Source: Clostridiales bacterium (GTDB lineage: Bacteria; Bacillota; Clostridia; Christensenellales; Pumilibacteraceae). Taken from it: a stretch of 54,279 nt of DNA. Below are positions 23,179 through 31,237 of this stretch, piece by piece; position 1 is the stretch's first letter; each line of letters starts with the position of its first letter. Location of the stretch: NCBI GenBank assembly GCA_003533505.1, contig DQGD01000002.1, positions 1 through 54,279 of the forward strand, in the 5' to 3' direction. The notes beneath the pieces were generated by a model. It was not told the origin of the DNA. It was given only the letters and a program-made list of their open reading frames with translations, and ran no database searches. Position numbers and translations under genes: made by a program.

Positions 23179-24006
23179 ATGAATTTCGACGTAGAATTGG
23201 TAGGAAAGATAGGCTCGATGGCGCTTGTCGACAGCGCTCACGACGAGCTGGATTACAATAAATTCGTGCGCATATCGCGGTTTCTTCGGCCGGGAATGAT
23301 TTGGGTTTCGTCGGGCGCGACGGTCATCGGGCGGCTGGACTATATCCACCGCAACGGCTGCGAGCTCGAGGGCGACCCCGATTCGGTCAAGGCTTCCTAC
23401 GCCGCGCAGGGTCAGCCGATACTGATGCAGACTTACCGAAACTTTATCGACAGCCGCTATTCGGTGCGGCAGATTCTGCTCGAGCACAACCACTTCAACG
23501 ACGAGGTGAAGCGCGAGCATATCCGCGGACTGCTCGTTCGCTGCGCCGCCGAGAACGCGATACCGATTATCAACTATAACGACTGCGTTTCCAGCGAGGA
23601 GAACCGCAAGTGGGAGATAGCGCGGCTTCACCGCGAAAAGGGCGATAAGGTAGTCGAGCTGATTGACAACGACGAAACAGCCGCGCAGGTGGCGTGCCTC
23701 GTCAAGTCGCGGTTGCTCGTGATTCTCACCAACCTCGACGGCATTTACGCCGACATCAAGAACCCCGATTCGCTTATTCGCGAGATTGGCGGCAAGGACA
23801 TTGCGGAGGTGCTGGCGAACATCGACGAGGTGAAGAAGAGTTGCGTGGGCGCTTCGCGAGTGGGCGCGAACGGCGCGAAAGCCAAGCTCGAGTATATCAA
23901 ACCGTGCGTGGAAAACGGCACGAAAGTAATTATCGCCAGCTCGCGCTATGACCTTTCCGACATAGTTGCCGAAAAAGTCCCGTGCACTATCGTCGCTGCA
24001 AGATAG
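23179..24006 (+). CDS. Amino acid kinase family protein, glutamate 5-kinase-like
   Basis: 275 residues with the amino-acid-kinase fold; AGAGGA ribosome site before the ATG. It follows the glutamate 5-kinase pattern: WVSSGATVIGR near 42, YAAQGQPILMQTY near 75, ILLEHNHF near 98, IPIINYNDCVSSEE near 131 and IDNDETAAQVA near 162, then LVILTNLDGIY near 180. There is no C-terminal PUA domain. The N-terminus lacks the clear lysine-containing VVKxGSS start of ProB (here VELVGKIGSM), and no proA is nearby, so proline synthesis is only one possibility. Divergent from luxS; followed by a terminator. Confidence 0.75.
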   Translation: MNFDVELVGKIGSMALVDSAHDELDYNKFVRISRFLRPGMIWVSSGATVIGRLDYIHRNGCELEGDPDSVKASYAAQGQPILMQTYRNFIDSRYSVRQILLEHNHFNDEVKREHIRGLLVRCAAENAIPIINYNDCVSSEENRKWEIARLHREKGDKVVELIDNDETAAQVACLVKSRLLVILTNLDGIYADIKNPDSLIREIGGKDIAEVLANIDEVKKSCVGASRVGANGAKAKLEYIKPCVENGTKVIIASSRYDLSDIVAEKVPCTIVAAR

Positions 24007-24045
24007 CGAAAGGCACAACTACTAATAAACAGGTTTCGATACATT

Positions 24046-24084
24046 AAGGAAACGGCTGGGTATATCGGCTTTGTTTCCTTTTCT
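24046..24084 (+). terminator. Terminator after the kinase gene
   Basis: AAGGAAAC (24046-24053)/GTTTCCTT (24073-24080) with internal GGC/GGCT pairing and a TTTTC tail. It marks the end of the GC-rich backbone before the AT-rich island. Confidence 0.65.
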
Positions 24085-24123
24085 TTGAAAGATAAATTTA
24101 ATCAGAAAAAGATTAATTTTTTC

Positions 24124-24152
24124 TTGACATTTTGGTTTAATCGAGCTATAAT
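24124..24152 (+). promoter_or_regulatory. Consensus sigma-A promoter of the XRE/ImmA pair
   Basis: TTGACA (24124-24129), exactly 17 bp, TATAAT (24147-24152): a perfect consensus promoter, expected to be strong unless repressed. The XRE protein downstream is the obvious candidate repressor. Confidence 0.85.
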
Positions 24153-24177
24153 GTCATTAGAAACGGAGGGTTTTACT

Positions 24178-24540
24178 ATGGGTTACACAAAGTTTGGCGA
24201 ATTTATGAGAGTTTTAAGGGTTAAAAATCACGAGGTAATGGGCGATACAGCCAAGCTGTTAAACGTAAAGGTACCGTTTGTTTCGGCGGTCGAAAGCGGA
24301 AAAAGGAACGTACCGGAAGGGTGGGTAGAAATACTGACAGAGCATTACGATTTGGATGAAAATCAACGCGCCGAATTGCAAGAAGCGATAGAAGAATCAA
24401 AAACGCAAGTAAAAGTAAATTTGATACCAGCAACTGATATTCAAAGAAGAGTTGCGCTGCAGTTTCAACGTTCTTTCGACAATCTGGACGAGAAAACAGC
24501 AAACGAATTGCTCAAAATTCTGGATAAGGAGAAACGTTGA
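24178..24540 (+). CDS. XRE-family regulator paired with an ImmA-type protease
   Basis: 120 residues from the ATG at 24178, with GGAGGG 7 bp before it. N-terminal Cro/C1 HTH (about 5-62: FGEFMRVLRVKNHEVMGDTA, then VPFVSAVESGKRNVP as turn and recognition helix) and a C-terminal helical tail. The stop overlaps the start of the metallopeptidase gene (TGATGG). In ICEBs1-like systems such a repressor (ImmR) is cleaved by its ImmA partner; the same XRE-DUF955 pairing also occurs as a toxin-antitoxin-like module. Which applies is open. Confidence 0.85.
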   Translation: MGYTKFGEFMRVLRVKNHEVMGDTAKLLNVKVPFVSAVESGKRNVPEGWVEILTEHYDLDENQRAELQEAIEESKTQVKVNLIPATDIQRRVALQFQRSFDNLDEKTANELLKILDKEKR

Positions 24541-25076
24541 TGGATTACGAGATAAAGCCAACAAACAGAAAAGACCTTCGACTTTATGCAAAGCTGTTTC
24601 GCTCCGTTTGCGGAGTTTCGCAAAGCGAGCCTATAGACCCGGTTGCATTACTCGATCGTTTACCGGATTTGGAGGGTTTTGACGGGGTGCGATGCGAAAT
24701 CGTGTACAATAATGCGCTTGGGGGAAACGTGCCGGCGCGATGTTTGAAAGATGACGACGGTTACGTTATTCAAATTAAAGAAAAGGTTTACCTCGGCGCA
24801 TACGAAAGGAAAATCGGCGGCGACAGAATGCATATTATTCATGAGATTATGCACGTTTATCTGGATAAACTGGGGTTTAAGCCGATTTATTCCAGGCAGT
24901 TGAGAGAGAAACTTCCTCCGTACAGGAGTTTGGAGTGGGCTACTATGGCGATTGCGGGAGAAGTCATGATGCCGTATGAATTTACAGTCGGTATGGGAAC
25001 GAAAGAGCTAATGAGTGTTTACGGAGTGTCAAAGGCGGCGGCAGAAAAAAGACAAAAGTACGAGCTATTAACATAA
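24540..25076 (+). CDS. ImmA/IrrE-family metallo-endopeptidase
   Basis: Zinc protease of the DUF955/ImmA-IrrE family, 178 residues. Catalytic HEIMH at residues 101-105 (HExxH) and a downstream Glu in the SLEWATMAIAGEVMMP segment (Glu132) as likely third ligand. Overlaps the XRE gene by one base, so the two are coupled, as expected for a protease that inactivates its partner repressor. There is no phage or ICE gene set beside it, so its trigger and target beyond the XRE protein are unknown. Confidence 0.88.
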   Translation: MDYEIKPTNRKDLRLYAKLFRSVCGVSQSEPIDPVALLDRLPDLEGFDGVRCEIVYNNALGGNVPARCLKDDDGYVIQIKEKVYLGAYERKIGGDRMHIIHEIMHVYLDKLGFKPIYSRQLREKLPPYRSLEWATMAIAGEVMMPYEFTVGMGTKELMSVYGVSKAAAEKRQKYELLT

Positions 25077-25216
25077 AAGAAAAACACCTAAAAGTTGCCG
25101 TTAACAACGATTAAGTGCCTTTCGGGAAATGCTGTTATACATTCCTCACAAGTATAAGTATAACACTTCCTTGCTTTTATGTCAAATAAATTTTTTAAAG
25201 GAGGTGTTCTATACTT

Positions 25217-25885
25217 ATGAACACAATTTTAGCCAAGCCGAAATCGGCGAAAAAAGATGTTTTCAATTCGTTTTTGGTTGAAAACGCGACTTACGACGGG
25301 GAATACGAAATTCCTTGTCTAAAAACCGGCGAATCATTGCCGAGGAAAGTGATTACCTTTTCGCAATGCGTCGGGAGTAAAGAGTTCGATTCATGGGTAG
25401 TTTTTTACGAGCATGATTCGGCATTTGAAAGACTGTGGCGAAATCCGCAAAGGTACTTATCGATACTCAAACGGTTCAAAGGCATAATCTCACCGGATTT
25501 CAGTTTGTATTACGACATGCCGCTGTGTATGCAGGTGTGGAATATTTACAAGGGTCGAGCTTTGGCGCATTGGTTACAAGAGAACGGCATGGATATTATT
25601 CCAAACGTACGTTGGAGCGACGAGCGCACGTTTGAAGCGGCATGCTCGGGTATAGAAACAGGAAAAACAATTGCCGTCGGTACTCACGGCTGTATAAAGA
25701 CGGCATACGGTAAAAAAATCTTCATCGAGGGCTTTGACTATGCGATTAACAGGCTGAAACCGAAGAATGTGGTTGTTTACGGACGAGTTCCCGACAGGAT
25801 ATTTTGCCTGGCGCGTATGTATAGAATAAATATTTTATACTTTGAAAGTAAATTCGGTTTATCTCACAAAACGGAGGCAAACTGA
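25217..25885 (+). CDS. DUF4417 family protein
   Basis: 222 residues; AAAGGAGG ribosome site. The sequence follows the DUF4417 pattern: a strongly conserved middle with FKGIISPDFSLYYDMP and WNIYKGRALAHWLQ, then IPNVRWSDERTFE and a C-terminal FIEGFDYAINRLKP with VVVYGRVP. The family is common on phages, plasmids and conjugative elements of Firmicutes and has no established function. It follows the ImmA gene after about 140 bp and precedes the toxin-like pair by a single base, so it probably shares a transcript with them. Confidence 0.75.
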   Translation: MNTILAKPKSAKKDVFNSFLVENATYDGEYEIPCLKTGESLPRKVITFSQCVGSKEFDSWVVFYEHDSAFERLWRNPQRYLSILKRFKGIISPDFSLYYDMPLCMQVWNIYKGRALAHWLQENGMDIIPNVRWSDERTFEAACSGIETGKTIAVGTHGCIKTAYGKKIFIEGFDYAINRLKPKNVVVYGRVPDRIFCLARMYRINILYFESKFGLSHKTEAN

Positions 25886-25886
25886 T

Positions 25887-26231
25887 ATGGGCGCAGGTTT
25901 TCACGGAGGTTTCGGCAATACGAAAGGGGCGAAAAAATATATTTTTTACGCCGAGAACAAGATAGAAGCATTAAAAAACGTAAGCGCATTGCCGAAAAGA
26001 ATACAAGCCTCTTTTACAAAATTCGTAAAAGACACGACTACAAGCAAATATGCAGAATATAAAGTGCTTGTAAATTCAAGGGGATATATTTATCAAAGCA
26101 CTAAATGCGGAGACGTTCCCGGGTCGTATGCCGTTTATTACAAAGAGGTAGACAAGGACGGTAAAACGTTGAAGGTTTACAAAGACACCTATGACAATAA
26201 CGGATATTTTGTTCATAGGAAAATTAAATAG
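25887..26231 (+). CDS. Small protein with toxin-module-like C-terminus
   Basis: 114 residues from the ATG at 25887 (GGAGG upstream). Starts with the Gly-rich GAGFHGGFGNTKGAKK, which resembles linkers preceding C-terminal toxin domains in Firmicute polymorphic toxins. The last 45 residues have GDVPGSYAVYYKEVDKDGKT and a final DTYDNNGYFVHRKIK, recalling compact nuclease toxin modules whose last strand carries a His and Lys. There is no secretion domain, so it would act inside cells or be a stand-alone cassette. The resemblance is from memory and unproven; a plain hypothetical protein is the fallback. Followed 12 bp later by a possible immunity gene. Confidence 0.4.
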   Translation: MGAGFHGGFGNTKGAKKYIFYAENKIEALKNVSALPKRIQASFTKFVKDTTTSKYAEYKVLVNSRGYIYQSTKCGDVPGSYAVYYKEVDKDGKTLKVYKDTYDNNGYFVHRKIK

Positions 26232-26243
26232 GTGAGGTGAAGT

Positions 26244-26600
26244 ATGAATAACGAAACGATTTACAGGCTTTTAAAATGTGAAATTACTTGGAAGGAAGCG
26301 GCAAAAAAAGAGCGTTGCGGCTCTTACGTTATTGTCGGAACGGAGGAGTTTCACGTCGACGTCGACAATATTATGACGGCGATTGACGCTTGCTTAAACG
26401 GTAAATACACTATGCAGGATTTGATAGATTGGGCAAACGTCATTAGATTTTCTGACGTTTTTAGTTTTGAAACAAAACATTCCGAGTGCATTATCGGCAT
26501 TTTGGACCGCATCGAAGAGTCGGACGAGAAAAACAACGAATTGACCCGTGCCGATTTGAATTTAATGAAAGAGAAGCTGGAGAGAAACGAACAGTGGTAG
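26244..26600 (+). CDS. Small acidic protein, possible immunity partner
   Basis: 118 residues, acidic, no signal or membrane segment; ribosome site GGTGAGGTGAAG. Sequence begins MNNETIYRLLKCEITWKEAA and ends in a helical, charged tail (ELTRADLNLMKEKLERNEQW). Size, charge and position directly behind a short basic protein fit an immunity protein of a polymorphic-toxin pair. I do not recognise a named family. Confidence 0.45.
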   Translation: MNNETIYRLLKCEITWKEAAKKERCGSYVIVGTEEFHVDVDNIMTAIDACLNGKYTMQDLIDWANVIRFSDVFSFETKHSECIIGILDRIEESDEKNNELTRADLNLMKEKLERNEQW

Positions 26601-26702
26601 CGAGCTTTGTCGGTTCAAACTACCCCGAAAGTATTTTTGTGAAAAGACGTGCGGCACTTTGTAATCGTATTTTACTAGACGGTAGGGGATATAGCATATA
26701 AA

Positions 26703-26740
26703 AACAACGGCGGTTGAAGGCTCAATCGTCGTTGTTTTTT
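26703..26740 (+). terminator. Terminator of the accessory island
   Basis: AACAACGGCGGTTGA (26703-26717) pairs with TCAATCGTCGTTGTT (26722-26736) with two G-T pairs and a 4-nt loop, followed by a T-run. Confidence 0.85.
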
Positions 26741-26803
26741 GCCGCTAAGTCACGTTGTTTTTTTGTAATTAAATGCCGCTAAGTCACGTTGCTTTTTTGT
26801 AAT
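26741..26803 (+). repeat. Tandem 29-bp direct repeat at the island edge
   Basis: GCCGCTAAGTCACGTTG followed by a T-rich tract and GTAAT occurs at 26741-26769 and 26775-26803, identical in 28 of 29 positions (34-bp period). It lies exactly where the AT-rich island meets the backbone gene lgt. It could be a duplicated integration site or a slipped repeat. Confidence 0.7.
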
Positions 26804-26835
26804 CGGTCGCCGTTGGACGGTGTTGCTTTTTGTCG

Positions 26836-27783
26836 TTAATCGACGTTTTCGTCTGAGTTTTTATTGTCGGTTTCGCCGACGTTTTCGCCGTCGATTTTGT
26901 CGGCGTTCTCGTCGGGCGATTTTACGGGAGCGTCGTAATTTTCCGTGGGCGTATGCGAGTTTTCGTTACCGTTTTCGGTTTCCGTTACGGTATTTTCGGT
27001 TTGATTTTCGGCGTTTTTATCGGTGCTGTCTGCTTCGGTTTGCGTGCGTAAAGAGAACAGGTCGGGGCGTTTCAGTCGCAGCGCCGCGACTAAAATACCG
27101 ACGAACAGCAACACTATCGATTGGAATTGCGAGGGCGAGATTCCCGGAATGAACGAGCCGCGATAGTCGTCGCGAAAGAACTCGATTATAAAGCGGAAAA
27201 TCGAATAGCCGACGGCATAGGCGGCGAGGTTGAAGCCCCTGACTTTATCGGACAGCGTAAACCACAGAAGTACGCCGAAGAGGACGAACAGAAACGCGGC
27301 TTCGACGGCTTGGGTGGGGATGACTTTGGCTCCCACAGAGGGAATGTAAACGCCGCCGTCCGACGGCTTGCCGTAGCAGCAGCCGGCGAGGAAACAGCCT
27401 ATTCTTCCGATTGCGTGGGCGAGAGCTATGCAGGGCGCGGCGAGCTCGGCTACGGGCAGCAGCGCGGCTTTGCGCTCCGGTTTTTTGGACAGCAGTCCGA
27501 ACAGAACGAACGTGACCGCGCCGCCGATAAGTCCGCCCATAAACGTCAATCCGCGGAACTCGAATTTGCCGGTATCAATAAGGTTGTAGACGGCTTGAAA
27601 AAGAAACGCCGAGCCTAATCCCACGGCGATTGATACAATCGCGGCGGTGGCGTAGTAGTCGTAGATTTTGCCCGGAACTCGCTTTTTGGCGCAGAGGAAG
27701 CGGAACAAAAGCACGGCTGCGAGTATGCCGATTATCATCATTACCGAATATGACGGTATTTTTCCGAAAAGATAGGGGTGCAT
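26836..27783 (-). CDS. lgt: Prolipoprotein diacylglyceryl transferase
   Basis: Membrane enzyme that adds diacylglycerol to the lipobox Cys of lipoproteins. 315 residues, with about seven hydrophobic segments in the first 245. The Lgt signature is visible as HAIGRIGCFLAGCCYG near 120-135, and the start HPYLFGKIPSYSVM is typical. After residue about 250 there is a long polar C-terminal tail rich in Asn, Asp, Glu and Thr with repeating GEN/DEN units; this tail is not part of the usual enzyme. Its substrates include the lipoproteins at 9916 and 39815. Own promoter. Confidence 0.88.
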   Translation of the reverse strand: MHPYLFGKIPSYSVMMIIGILAAVLLFRFLCAKKRVPGKIYDYYATAAIVSIAVGLGSAFLFQAVYNLIDTGKFEFRGLTFMGGLIGGAVTFVLFGLLSKKPERKAALLPVAELAAPCIALAHAIGRIGCFLAGCCYGKPSDGGVYIPSVGAKVIPTQAVEAAFLFVLFGVLLWFTLSDKVRGFNLAAYAVGYSIFRFIIEFFRDDYRGSFIPGISPSQFQSIVLLFVGILVAALRLKRPDLFSLRTQTEADSTDKNAENQTENTVTETENGNENSHTPTENYDAPVKSPDENADKIDGENVGETDNKNSDENVD

Positions 27784-27815
27784 CGAGTTTTTTCCTCGCG
27801 TTTGTCGTTACGTCT

Positions 27816-27845
27816 ATAATAGCACGCGAGCCGTAGCCTTGTCAA
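27816..27845 (-). promoter_or_regulatory. Promoter of lgt
   Basis: On the minus strand TTGACA (27845-27840), 18 bp, TATTAT (27821-27816). Back to back with the gatCAB promoter. Confidence 0.7.
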
Positions 27846-27887
27846 CGCTTTATCTTTACCAAAGTAAAGCAAAGGCGGCGAAACGCC

Positions 27888-27916
27888 TTGACTTTATCGC
27901 GCGAGTATATTATAAT
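27888..27916 (+). promoter_or_regulatory. Promoter of gatCAB
   Basis: TTGACT (27888-27893), 17 bp, TATAAT (27911-27916). The leader to gatC is about 105 nt. Confidence 0.8.
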
Positions 27917-28024
27917 TAGGCGTAGTTTTGAACGCGCCGAGACGGCACGGAGGCGGCGATTGCCGAAAGGGTTGCCGCGGCGGCGAACGGGACTACTCGC
28001 ATCGCCCGAAAACGGAGGAACCAA

Positions 28025-28312
28025 ATGAAAATCGACAAAGAGGAAATATTGCATATCGCGTCGCTCAGTCGGCTGAGATTTACCGACGAGGAGCTTTGCG
28101 ATATAGGCGAGCACCTTGACAACACGCTGGAGCGTTTTCGCGCGCTGGATGCGGTGGACGTGTCCGACGTGCCGCCCACGGCGCACATTCTGCCGTACAC
28201 GAACGTGCTTCGCGACGACGTGCCCGGCGACTCCACGGACAGAGCGGAGCTGCTTGCGAACGCGCCCGAAACCGACGGCGAGGCTTATATCGTGAAAAGG
28301 GTGGTGGAATAA
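28025..28312 (+). CDS. gatC: Aspartyl/glutamyl-tRNA amidotransferase subunit C
   Basis: Small helical subunit that clamps GatA to GatB. 95 residues, normal length. Family marks: HIASLSRLRFTDEEL near 11 and the C-terminal LPYTNVLRDDVPGD segment. Ribosome site GGAGGA. First gene of gatCAB; gatA starts 1 bp after its stop. Confidence 0.93.
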   Translation: MKIDKEEILHIASLSRLRFTDEELCDIGEHLDNTLERFRALDAVDVSDVPPTAHILPYTNVLRDDVPGDSTDRAELLANAPETDGEAYIVKRVVE

Positions 28313-28313
28313 C

Positions 28314-29741
28314 GTGAACGACTTGCTTAAACTCAGTCTTATAGAGGTAAAAAACGCGATTGCCGAAAAGCGCGTTTCGGCGACGGAAGTGACGAAAGCC
28401 GCGCTTGACAGAATCGACGAGGCGAGCGAGCTCAACGCCGTGCTTACCGTCGACCGCGAGGGCGCGCTGGCGGCAGCGGCGGCAGCCGACGAGAAGCTTA
28501 GCCGCGGCGAGAGCGCAGGCAGGCTGGGCGGCGTGCCCGTCCTCGTAAAGGACAATATTTCCACTCGCGGAGTGCGCACCACTTGCGCCTCGAAATTTAT
28601 AGAAAACTATGTGCCGCCCTTCGACGCGACGGTTGTGAAAAAGCTGAAGGAAGCCGGTGCGGTAATTTTGGGCAAAACCAATATGGACGAATTCGCAATG
28701 GGTTCGTCCAACGAGAACTCGGCGTTCGGTTTCGTAAGAAACGCCGTAGACCCCACGCGCGTTCCCGGCGGAAGCAGCGGCGGCTCGGCGAGCGCGGTTG
28801 CGGCGTTCGAGGCTTACGGTTCGCTGGGTTCGGACACGGGCGGAAGCATACGCCAGCCGGCTTCGTTCTGCGGCGTGGTGGGATTAAAGCCGACGTACTC
28901 GGCGGTTTCGCGCTACGGACTGATTGCGTTCGCTTCGTCGCTCGACCAGATTGGACCGCTCACGCGCACCGTCGCCGACAACGCGCTGTTGTTCGACGTA
29001 ATCGCCGGACACGACCCGATGGATTCGACGTCCTCGCCCGAGAAAATCGACTATACCGATTATGAAATCGGCGTAAAGGGCATGACGATAGGCATACCTA
29101 AGGAGTTTTTTGCAAAGGACTTTTCGCCCGTCGTGCGCGAAAAGATAATGGATGCCGCGGCTTTTTACGAGAAGAGCGGCGCAAAGCTCAAGGACGTTTC
29201 CATATCCTCGTTCGACGCGGCGCTCGCGACCTACTATGTGCTGGCGTGCGCGGAGGCGAGCAGCAATCTCGCGCGCTTCGACGGCGTGAAGTACGGCGAA
29301 CGCGTGGAGGGCGCGGACTATATCGACGCTTATTACAAGTCGCGTACCGCAGGCTTCGGCGCGGAGGTCAAACGCCGCATAATGATAGGCAACTATGTGC
29401 TGTCGAGCGGCTATTACGACGCTTATTACCTCAAAGCGTCCAAGGTCAGGACAAAGATAAAAGCCGACTTCGACGCGGCGCTCGGGGATTGCGATTTGCT
29501 TTTAGGTCCCACTTCGCCCACGACGGCGTTTGAAATCGGCAAAAAGGTCAAGGACGTGACGGAAACGTACATGTCGGACATCTTCACCGTGCCCGTCAAC
29601 ATCGCTGGGCTTCCTGCAATCAGCATACCGTGCGGCACGGACGGACAGGGCTTGCCGATAGGCTTGCAGCTCATCGGGCGCGCGTTCGGCGAGAGAACGC
29701 TGTTCGGCGCGGCGGAGGCTTTTGAAAAGGAGAACGCGTGA
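28314..29741 (+). CDS. gatA: Aspartyl/glutamyl-tRNA amidotransferase subunit A
   Basis: Amidase that releases ammonia from glutamine and feeds it to GatB, converting misacylated Glu-tRNAGln or Asp-tRNAAsn. 475 residues with a GTG start, needed because gatC ends 1 bp upstream. Amidase-signature catalytic triad: Lys in VLVKDN near 79, cis-Ser in the GGSSGGSASA segment near 152-155 and nucleophile Ser in SDTGGSIRQPA near 174-178. The stop overlaps the gatB ATG. Confidence 0.95.
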   Translation: MNDLLKLSLIEVKNAIAEKRVSATEVTKAALDRIDEASELNAVLTVDREGALAAAAAADEKLSRGESAGRLGGVPVLVKDNISTRGVRTTCASKFIENYVPPFDATVVKKLKEAGAVILGKTNMDEFAMGSSNENSAFGFVRNAVDPTRVPGGSSGGSASAVAAFEAYGSLGSDTGGSIRQPASFCGVVGLKPTYSAVSRYGLIAFASSLDQIGPLTRTVADNALLFDVIAGHDPMDSTSSPEKIDYTDYEIGVKGMTIGIPKEFFAKDFSPVVREKIMDAAAFYEKSGAKLKDVSISSFDAALATYYVLACAEASSNLARFDGVKYGERVEGADYIDAYYKSRTAGFGAEVKRRIMIGNYVLSSGYYDAYYLKASKVRTKIKADFDAALGDCDLLLGPTSPTTAFEIGKKVKDVTETYMSDIFTVPVNIAGLPAISIPCGTDGQGLPIGLQLIGRAFGERTLFGAAEAFEKENA

Positions 29742-31171
29742 TGACGAGCGATTACGAAATTACCATAGGTCTTGAAATACACTGCGAGCTGAAAACCGCA
29801 ACTAAGATTTTTTGCTCATGCCCGAACGTTTTCGGCGGTGAACCCAACACGCATTGCTGCCCGATTTGCTCCGGTTTTCCCGGAACTATGCCCGTTCTTA
29901 ACCGCAAAGCGGTGGAGTACACGGTGAAAGCGGGGCTCGCGCTCGGTTGCGAAATCGCGCGTTACAGCAAGTGGGACAGGAAAAATTACTTCTATCCCGA
30001 CCTTCCCAAGGCGTGGCAGACCAGCCAATACGACTTGCCGCTGTGCCGCGGCGGCGGAATTTCCTTTACGTCGGACAACGGCGAAAAAAGGTTCGTGCGG
30101 CTCAATCGTATTCACCTCGAAGAGGACGCAGGCAAGCTGATTCACGAGGGCGGAGTGACGCGCGTGGACTACAACCGCTGCGGAGTGCCGCTCATCGAGA
30201 TAGTCACCGAGCCCGACATTCACTCGCCCGAGGACGCCGTGGCGTTCCTCACCGCGCTGAAAAGCATAATCAAATACACGGGCGTGAGCGATGTGAAGAT
30301 GCAGGAGGGCAGTCTGCGCTGCGACGTCAACCTGTCGGTGGCGAAAAAGGGCGAACCGTTAGGCACGCGCACCGAAACCAAAAACCTGAATTCGTTCCGC
30401 GCGGTGCTGCGCTCGTGCAAGTACGAGGCGGAGCGACAAATCGAGCTTATCGAGAGCGGCGAAGCGGTTAAGCAGGAAACGCGGCGGTGGGACGACGCGT
30501 CGGGCGTGGGCAGCAGCATGCGCGGCAAAGAGGACGCTCACGACTATCGGTACTTCCCCGAGCCCGACCTCATGCCCGTCGTCATGACCGACGAGGATGT
30601 GGAAAAAATACGCGCGACGGTGCCGGCGCTTCCCGGCGAACGCGTGGAAAAATACACGAAAGAGTACGGCTTGTCGGACTACGACGCCGCGCTTCTCACC
30701 GCCGACGTGGCGATTGCGGACCTTTTCGACGGCACCGTAGCGGTGGGAGCGGCGCCCAAAAAAGCCGCCAACTTCATCATGGGCGACGTGATGAGGCTGG
30801 GTAAAGCTCCGGGCGCGGAGGACGTGAACGTTCGCGTTTCGCCCTCGCAGCTCGCGGAAATGCTGAAGCTCGTGGACGAGGGCGCGGCAAGCCTCGCCGC
30901 CGTGCAAAAGGAAATTCTGCCGCGCGTGTGGGACACCGACAAATCGCCGTCGGTCGTGCTCGACGAGCTGGGGCTTCGTCAGTCCAACGACGCAGGCGAG
31001 CTCGAAGCGGTGGTGAAAGGCATAATCGACGCTAACCCGAAGGTTGTCGCCGACTACCTCGCCGGCAATCAAAAAGTCGTTTCCTTCTTTGTGGGACAGG
31101 CGATGAAGGCAACAAAGGGCAAGGCTAACCCGAAAATGGTGAGCGAAATTCTGGGCAAACTGCTGAAATAA
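29741..31171 (+). CDS. gatB: Aspartyl/glutamyl-tRNA amidotransferase subunit B
   Basis: Kinase/transamidase subunit that binds the tRNA and activates the carboxylate. 476 residues, the usual length. Starts TSDYEITIGLEIHCEL; the Cys pairs in FCSCPN and HCCPICSGFPG form the expected zinc site; RNRxGVPLIEIVTEPD (here YNRCGVPLIEIVTEPD) is near 150. C-terminal helical YqeY-like tail for tRNA elbow binding. Overlaps gatA by one base; terminator follows. Confidence 0.96.
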   Translation: MTSDYEITIGLEIHCELKTATKIFCSCPNVFGGEPNTHCCPICSGFPGTMPVLNRKAVEYTVKAGLALGCEIARYSKWDRKNYFYPDLPKAWQTSQYDLPLCRGGGISFTSDNGEKRFVRLNRIHLEEDAGKLIHEGGVTRVDYNRCGVPLIEIVTEPDIHSPEDAVAFLTALKSIIKYTGVSDVKMQEGSLRCDVNLSVAKKGEPLGTRTETKNLNSFRAVLRSCKYEAERQIELIESGEAVKQETRRWDDASGVGSSMRGKEDAHDYRYFPEPDLMPVVMTDEDVEKIRATVPALPGERVEKYTKEYGLSDYDAALLTADVAIADLFDGTVAVGAAPKKAANFIMGDVMRLGKAPGAEDVNVRVSPSQLAEMLKLVDEGAASLAAVQKEILPRVWDTDKSPSVVLDELGLRQSNDAGELEAVVKGIIDANPKVVADYLAGNQKVVSFFVGQAMKATKGKANPKMVSEILGKLLK

Positions 31172-31237
31172 CGGGTAGTAGAGAATAATTGTAATAAAGA
31201 TAATTATCCATACCATGTATGGGATTGACGCGCAAAG

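Larger units (their letters stand above)
24086..26742. mobile_element. AT-rich accessory island (no integrase seen)
   Basis: A block of five genes that is clearly richer in A and T, with many AAA and ATT codons, unlike the GC-rich neighbours. Its gene kinds (XRE/ImmA pair, DUF4417, small toxin/immunity-like pair) are typical of horizontally moved DNA. It is bounded on the left by a terminator and on the right by a terminator and a tandem repeat. No recombinase or matching att repeats were found, so the ends are approximate. Confidence 0.6.

Noticed and set aside
26601..26660. tRNA-like GGTTCAAAC segment after the island genes
   Set aside because: No matching acceptor stem, anticodon arm or pairing T-arm around it.
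24010..26803. Flanking att repeats of the AT-rich island
   Set aside because: The tandem 29-bp repeat at the right edge has no counterpart at the left edge, so no attL/attR pair can be claimed.
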